DNA of 64,000 nt from Morinoia aosen (taxonomy: Eukaryota > Arthropoda > Malacostraca > Amphipoda > Talitridae): contig CM059562.1 of assembly GCA_030386875.1 (NCBI GenBank), positions 19,397,360 through 19,461,359 on the forward strand. Direction: 5' to 3'. Below, one piece after another: positions 58,846-64,000 of the stretch (position 1 is its first letter; every line of letters starts with the position of its first letter). The notes beneath the pieces are model-generated. The model saw only the letters and a program-made list of their open reading frames with translations. It did not search any database and was not told where the DNA came from. A program made the position numbers and the translations under genes.

Positions 58846-59051
58846 CCACAGTGTTCGTGCTGCACGACTCTCAGTGGATCATGGTTTGCCATATTTTCTG
58901 GGGCTTGGGCATTGGAGCGAACCTAAGCGTCTACTTCAACCTCATTATAGACACGTGCAGCCGGGACCTGTACGACGCCGGAGTCGCCGTAAATAGCTTG
59001 CTTAGAGCGATCTCCAACATTAGTTTGGGTCCTATCATCGGCGAGTTCTAA
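58846..59051 (+). CDS. SLC16-like transporter, coding exon 4 (last recognised)
   Basis: Acceptor TTTATTTCTCAG|CC, after a 136-bp intron; the phase fits exon 3. Encodes helix 10 (IMVCHIFWGLGIGANLSVYF) and a loop with DLYDAGVAVNSLLRAISN, ending ISLGPIIGEF and TAA. SLC16 proteins normally continue from GPP-AG into a twelfth helix. Here the frame stops ten or so bases after that motif. Either the protein is truncated, or a non-canonical donor (G|GCGAGT at 59041, a possible GC-AG intron) leads to a further exon that I could not find. Confidence 0.82.
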
Positions 59052-59537
59052 AAATTAAAAATTACATTTATCAAGAAAACTCTGTTGGGGAAGTCATTCT
59101 GTCATTTGGTGTTATTGATAAATACTAAGAATGTCATTCCCCGCTTCTGAACGCTCTTTTATAGAAATTTTTCATGTGATATTTTCAAATTATGTTTTCA
59201 GCCACTTACCAAAATATTTTACAGATCATTGAATGCGAGAATACTCGCAAACATTGCAACTTGAGGTGAACATCGTATGAAATTTCAACGCCAAAGTTAC
59301 TCTTTGTGTGCCGCGGAACAATAGCTCTCTCTACTGAGGTTAGTGAAACCATGTCTTAAACTGGATTTAAGGAAAGAGTCCCCATACGGAATAATTTTTT
59401 GGTTTTGAACCTAGAGCAATGAAATTTGGTACACCGATAGAAAATGGTATACAGATAGAATGCGTTTGTGATCTATGTAAAAATGTGATTTTGTCAATAC
59501 AAAACGACATATTCATATAAAACGTAATTGGAAAGGG
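59052..59537. other. Downstream of the transporter, no supported feature
   Basis: May hold the 3' UTR or a final intron. No clear AATAAA close to the stop that I would defend. Confidence 0.4.
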
Positions 59538-59856
59538 TTTTCAAAATGCTTCTCCTTTTACAGTTTTTAAACTACAGTGATGATACTGGTATCTTTGGAT
59601 GCGGAATGACTCAGTAATTATTATAACCTATACGACGTTTTTTCCAATTTTGTTTTTAAAGTTTTAAAAAATAATTTCATAAGCAAAAAATTTTTCGTGA
59701 AAAATTTTGCTCGTGTCACTCCATAAATTTTGACGATACCGAATTGCCATTAGGAATTTTCATGTAGGTTATAGTAATTTCTGCATTATTCCGCATCCAA
59801 TGATATCCGTATCATTACTGTAGATCAAAAACTGTAAGAGAAGTAGCATTTTGAAA
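59538..59856. repeat. Foldback repeat, arms about 93 bp
   Basis: The left arm (59538-59630) and right arm (59764-59856) are imperfect inverted copies sharing TTTCAAAATGCT, CTTTTACAGTTTTT or CTCTTACAGTTTTT, GATACTGGTATC-like and TTGGATGCGGAAT. The loop is about 130 bp. The arm start resembles that of the 15.1-kb foldback family (TTCAAAACGCTACTCCTC). Confidence 0.75.
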
Positions 59857-60464
59857 CCCCAAAATCCGAACCTCTGAAAAAAGACAAATAAACAAACAGA
59901 AACAACCTAAATTTTTCTTCATTATTATTGGTGGCATCAGTTAGGACCTTTGCAATCTTTATACAGTAATAAAGAGACATAGGAGCTTACATAGCAACAT
60001 TAAGCCGTGAAGAAATAGCAAAGGTAGGCCTATAACATGATGAAATGCCACCTCCTCCTCCCCTCCACCCCCAAAACTTCAAACTCCGGTAGCGGGTGAA
60101 CGAGCGAAGCTCATTTTTTTCACAGTATGTACCTGACATCTTTCACTTCCTATAGCCGCTAAAATCAAAATCTCTAAAAATTTCCATAGTAATAGGGGAC
60201 TCTTTCCAATTAAGCCCTCTAAGAAGATGAAAATTTGGAATTGAAGGATTATATAAAAGGGGAAAGTATAGCATAGAAGGAAGTATGTCAGCTGCCACAT
60301 ACTTGTAAGAGGGATGAAAAAAAGGTGATGAAATGATCAAAATACTTTATTTATTGAAACCCAGCGGTGTACGACATGAGTAAACAGAGCGTGGAAGAAC
60401 GAGCTTCATGAAATAATGTCATATAAAAATCTTTAGACCCATTTTTTTGTTGCACGGAATCTTC

Positions 60465-60712
60465 AACGTCGCTTCAAAATGAAGGTAATAGCAAAGACTA
60501 TCGATTTAAAAGACATTTTTGTTAGAAGCGAGCGTTTCGACCCCTAAGGAAAGGGGGCTTGGGCATTGACATTATTGACATCAGCGGATGTCAGTAAAAT
60601 TGGTTTAATTGGGCACAGTGAAATTTCAAGGGATCGAAACGTTCGTTTTTAACAAAAATGTTTTTTAAATAGATAGTCTTTGCTATTACATTCATTTTAA
60701 AGCTATGTCGAG
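60465..60712. repeat. Foldback repeat, arms about 78 bp
   Basis: Arms at about 60465-60543 and 60634-60712 share AATAGCAAAGACTATC, TTTAAAAGACATTTTTGTTA or AAAAAACATTTTTGTTA, and CGTTTCGACCCCT or CGTTTCGATCCCT in opposite orientations. A 12-bp direct repeat TCAACGTCGCTT occurs at 60463-60474 and 60735-60746 and may be a flanking duplication, although the right copy is 22 bp outside the arm. Confidence 0.7.
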
Positions 60713-61481
60713 TCGTACAACCTAATTTGATACCTCAACGTCGCTTGTCATGCACACTATACCTTTGCTGGGTGTGTGCTGATGCTCCGTTGTTTGGTGC
60801 TGTATTTGTTCTCACTGCAGTTGCCCACACACCGGGCAGTTCTTTGTTACGTGCGGATCACCTAATTCCTTGGCAGTTTTGTCTGCTTATAGCGAGGATT
60901 GAAGAAGTAAGACAGCCATCAAAATAAGTATATTTACTATCAACGCTGGAAACACGTAACAACTGCTGTTATTGTCGTGGGTCATATTTTAGACGCGGAT
61001 TATAATCATTTAAAGCTCGAATGCGGTGTAGTAATGCAACTGCTGCCATTTGGCAATAGGAAATCCCAAATGTTATGATTCCATGTAAATTATTGATGCT
61101 CTATCTTTCAACTCTGGTCAATCAGAGATTGTTTTTGAATGCTGCCCCCAGTATAGACCAATTTAGAATTTGCTTTTAGTATCAATGAGACAAATGTTGG
61201 GAGGCTTTAATTCAAGGACTTTAAGTGCTGAGGAAAAATTAATGAGGTTTTTGCAATCTGCAATGTAGCATTTGTTGTTTTGATACCTCCATGAAGAAAG
61301 AGTATTTTAATCAAATATAAATATTTACCCGGACCACCATCGGAACGAATAGGAGCGCATGTCAAGTGCTGTCAACTTCTGTTGCATGGCTGACCTTGAG
61401 GGAGGTAGTTTCTTTTCTCTAGTTCCGTTCTCAGTAGTCAAACATAGTATTTCCTCTCTAAACTCTTCCCTAAAAATAAGT

Positions 61482-61692
61482 TATTGCTACTGCAGCCTAT
61501 CCTAACAAAAATTCTTCATGTATTTCCATTGCTACTGAAGCCTCCTTATACAAAACTCTTCATGCATTTCCATTGCTACTGAAGCAAACCATAGGAGATC
61601 TTCTAGGATTATTTCCATTGCTACTGAAGCTCCTTACTAATTACCTTCGCAATTTCCATTGCTACTGGAGCACCATTCATTGCTATTGCAGC
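61482..61692. repeat. Six-copy interspersed array of an approximately 20-bp motif
   Basis: ATTTCCATTGCTACTGAAGC recurs at 61521, 61565, 61611 and 61652 (last with GGAGC), with shorter partial copies at about 61482 and 61678 ending GCAGC. Spacing is 26-46 bp with unrelated spacers. It precedes a gypsy pol fragment and may be part of an element leader or LTR; that is inference. Confidence 0.7.
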
Positions 61693-61753
61693 AAACCAGT
61701 AAACAAAAATGTCCATGTACGAAACACCAATTTAAACCTGCGAAATACCTAAG

Positions 61754-61941
61754 ATGGTTTCCGCCAATAACACATCCGTTAGTGCGAATGCGCCTGCACT
61801 CCTTAAACTTTCACCTAAAGTTAGGCGTCTTCCCCCTGACCGATTGCAGGAGGTAAAAGCCGAGTTTAAAAAAAAAATAATAATGTTAGATGCAGGGACG
61901 ATTCGCATCTCGAAAAGCCCCTGGGCCAGCCCTTGTCATTC
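61754..61941 (+). pseudogene. Ty3/gypsy pol fragment (protease-RT junction)
   Basis: The frame contains RRLPPDRLQEVKAEFKKK...SKSPWASPCH. This is the region just before the RT fingers in many gypsy elements (R-L-P-x-x-K/R-L-x-x-x-K-x-E-F ... S-x-SPWASP). It includes an A10 run and ends in unrelated sequence after SPWASP, so only about 60 codons remain. No LTRs were found around it. It belongs to a different gypsy lineage from the element at 40.9-53.5 kb, whose corresponding region reads differently. Confidence 0.7.
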
Positions 61942-62950
61942 TGAGCAATTTACTTATCTAAAAGGACTGCCGTCTGTACACCGGTTGTCTTTTATAAGTT
62001 TCTCCGTATCCCATACGGGTAGCGAAATGCTCCGCAAACCTTTCAGCATCACATGACTGAAGTCTTTCCCGATCTTCCATATTTTGGTATTGCTGCCTGG
62101 TCGGTGTGCTTGTAGCCTTGGGGACGCCTGAGGAGCACGCACGTTGCCTAGGGAGGCTGTGCAAACGACTTACGTCGCACACTTGCTGTTGAAACCGGCA
62201 TATTTGTTTTGGGAAAGAAGGAACTGATTTTTTTCCGTGGCATAATATCACAACCCAGACTGCGATTTCGCCTCAGGTCAACACCTGTCGAGCCAACGAA
62301 TTCGCACTTGTCTAATTTTGCTTTGAAGTTCCCAAAGACGTGGGAAGGCGACCAATTCTAGATTCCCCGGTATACCGTTCAAAGAACGCAGTCGGAATCT
62401 GGTGATTCGGGCGCCTCCATTTCGGCGGATACTTCTGGTATTATTGTGTCCAGTGATGTGATCCTCACAGATACTCTTTTATTGTCCCAGTTGGAAATCC
62501 GAAGTGAAACTTTCACAACTCCACAGCTTAACCTTCCGACTGCCCTCGAGCGCCGTTACGCGCAGACTCAGGGTGGTGCACTTTGATCTGTCATTTTCCC
62601 CCATTTTCCTCTGTAAAAGCTTCCTTTGGGACCTTTCCTTCGTGATTCTTGCGTGCATCTTACAGGTAACAGCTTCACTGTTACCAGTCCTTTCGGTCTC
62701 CTTAGTGAGGGGGTCGCTTTAGTGAACGCCCTCAGCCACACTTCAGCCTAATTTCATAATCATTAAAACTATTCTCTAAAAATTAAATAAGATTAACACA
62801 ATAATTTTTTAAATTTTAGATAACATAATTCATTTAGCATGACCCCGAAATCTATTAAAATTTGAACCGGAAATACTTCGACATTTCCAAAAATTAGCAC
62901 TCATGTGTTGTGATGTAGAACCATTTCGCAAGTTCTTCCGGTACACAACG
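61942..62950. other. Unassigned, no supported gene
   Basis: Moderately GC-richer DNA with a minus-strand frame (61958-62251) and a plus-strand frame (62504-62722). Neither is recognisable; both may derive from the same rearranged retroelement. Confidence 0.4.
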
Positions 62951-63036
62951 TATATAAAGCCAGCTTTCCAGGCAGAGTCGTCATTCACGTAAGAGATTCT
63001 TCTGAGTGTAGTGCTTGGGCCCCAGAGGGGGCATAT
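62951..63036 (+). promoter_or_regulatory. Core promoter-like TATA box, initiator and splice donor
   Basis: TATATAAAG at 62951-62959 is followed about 30 bases later by an initiator-like TCATTC (62981), and then by AT|GTAAGT at 63036. The geometry fits a TATA promoter with a short non-coding first exon, or the U3/R boundary of an LTR. No downstream coding exon was found. Confidence 0.45.
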
Positions 63037-63039
63037 GTA

Positions 63040-64000
63040 AGTAACAAGTGTTTAATATTAAGTGTTTCATTGTGCCTAGAGACTTAAAAATATGTAACGT
63101 TCTGTAGAACTCAATTCATGTAAATTAACTTAGGATCATCCTCCGTTTTATCTGTTCCAGTGTAGTCAGACACAAGTTGTTCAAACTTACTGCGCCATCC
63201 TTGTCATTGTTTTCCCTTTTGTTTTTTTGCTAGTCCCCGATGAATCTATATTATGCTCTCAATATTATTACGATGTTGGCATTAGCTCCTTAGATATTTT
63301 ATCAGTGCTGAGCCATAGTGTTTTAAGACATTTTGCTGTCCACAAAGATCATTTATGAGTGAGTTCAATATTGTTTCCTTGAATTTGATTGAGCGTTTGC
63401 TAACCTTTGCTAAATCACTGTAACCTTGTTTCCATCCTTAGTTTGTTTTAACTATTGTGCCTTTTTTTATGTTACTCCTTTTTATATGTATTTTGCTAGT
63501 TACTACATTGCGCCTATAGAAGCAATTCTTGCTCATCTGAATTATAGAGCACAAGAGGCCTCACCTATTCTCATATTTGATGTGTACATTATTGAATTAC
63601 CTCAGTGCTGTAGCTATTTTACTTCTAGTTGTTAGTTCATTTAGGTTACACACTTTGTTGTGTTACTGCTTGTGATATCAAGATAGAGCTTATGACCAGT
63701 TGGTCTTGAACACCGGTTCTGGGTGTTAAAGATGATCCATACCTGCACTCGGGCGCCAGAGCTGCGGGTTGTGGTTGTTTCGTAGAGACTCCTCGCTTTG
63801 AGGCAGCTTGTTAATCGCAGTTGTTCACAGCCTGGCATGTGTTTAAGATATTGCTAGCCTTTTTACCGTGTACAAGTAACCCAGCGTCCTTACCCCACAC
63901 AGGAAGCCACGAGACACTCCACTGTTACATTCACCTACTGTGCCATCTTAGCTCACTCATAGAAAGGCCACTAACCCGGTAGAATACGTAACAAAGGAGA
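63040..64000. other. No supported gene to the window edge
   Basis: Short frames only. If the promoter-like element is real, this would be intron. Confidence 0.4.

Noticed and set aside
61482..61692. CRISPR-like appearance of spaced 20-bp repeats
   Set aside because: The window is clearly animal nuclear DNA, the repeats are degenerate, spacing is irregular and no cas genes exist.
61958..62251. 97-codon minus-strand frame beside the gypsy fragment
   Set aside because: Contains a vaguely retroelement-like charged region (DAERFAEHFATR) but nothing that identifies a gene.

Overview
This is a gene-poor, AT-rich stretch of animal nuclear DNA, most likely from an insect or another arthropod. The evidence is the repeat content: BEL/Pao and Ty3/gypsy LTR elements, several Tc1/mariner groups, hAT, Harbinger, pogo/Tigger and tRNA-derived SINEs. 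In addition, the one clear host gene is a metazoan SLC16-type transporter split by GT-AG introns. I cannot name the species.

Layout. 0-5 kb: a short tandem array, a SINE, and a 1.45-kb solo LTR flanked by CACC duplications. About 5.5-5.8 kb: a minus-strand first exon of a probable secreted cysteine-rich protein. 10.2-12.6 kb: a three-level nest in which a hAT element holds a Tc1-like element, which holds a 222-bp TTAA-flanked MITE. 15.1-15.9 kb: foldback repeats. 16.5-19.0 kb: a 5'-truncated LINE on the minus strand whose YADD tyrosine is now a stop codon. 20-22 kb: a broken Tigger/pogo transposase gene carrying its own insertion. 24.9-25.7 kb: a mariner whose two ends are both copies of its 3' end. 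27.2-34.0 kb: a complete BEL/Pao retrotransposon with an intact polyprotein of about 1919 residues and nearly identical LTRs. 34.6-36.2 kb: a decayed Harbinger element. 36.6-36.9 kb: a second SINE copy.

40.3-59.1 kb is the only clear multi-exon host gene. It is a plus-strand major-facilitator (monocarboxylate-transporter-like) gene with four coding exons of consistent splice phase. Exon 3 contains an in-frame TAG, and the last exon ends before the expected final membrane helix. Its first intron is about 15.3 kb because it holds a complete 12.6-kb Ty3/gypsy element in antisense orientation. That element has matching LTRs, a GGGT target duplication, gag and pol. Its gag is interrupted by an intact DD41D-type mariner with 166-bp terminal inverted repeats that look identical. 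The gypsy element also has a small leader ORF and a small membrane-anchored ORF after pol; I cannot assign either.

59-64 kb: two imperfect foldback repeats, a six-copy array of an approximately 20-bp motif, a gypsy reverse-transcriptase fragment and a TATA/initiator/splice-donor arrangement.

In short, the window shows transposons accumulating around and inside one transporter gene. Insertion order can be read from the nesting, and relative ages from terminal-repeat divergence. I did not see rRNA, true tRNA genes or CRISPR arrays.
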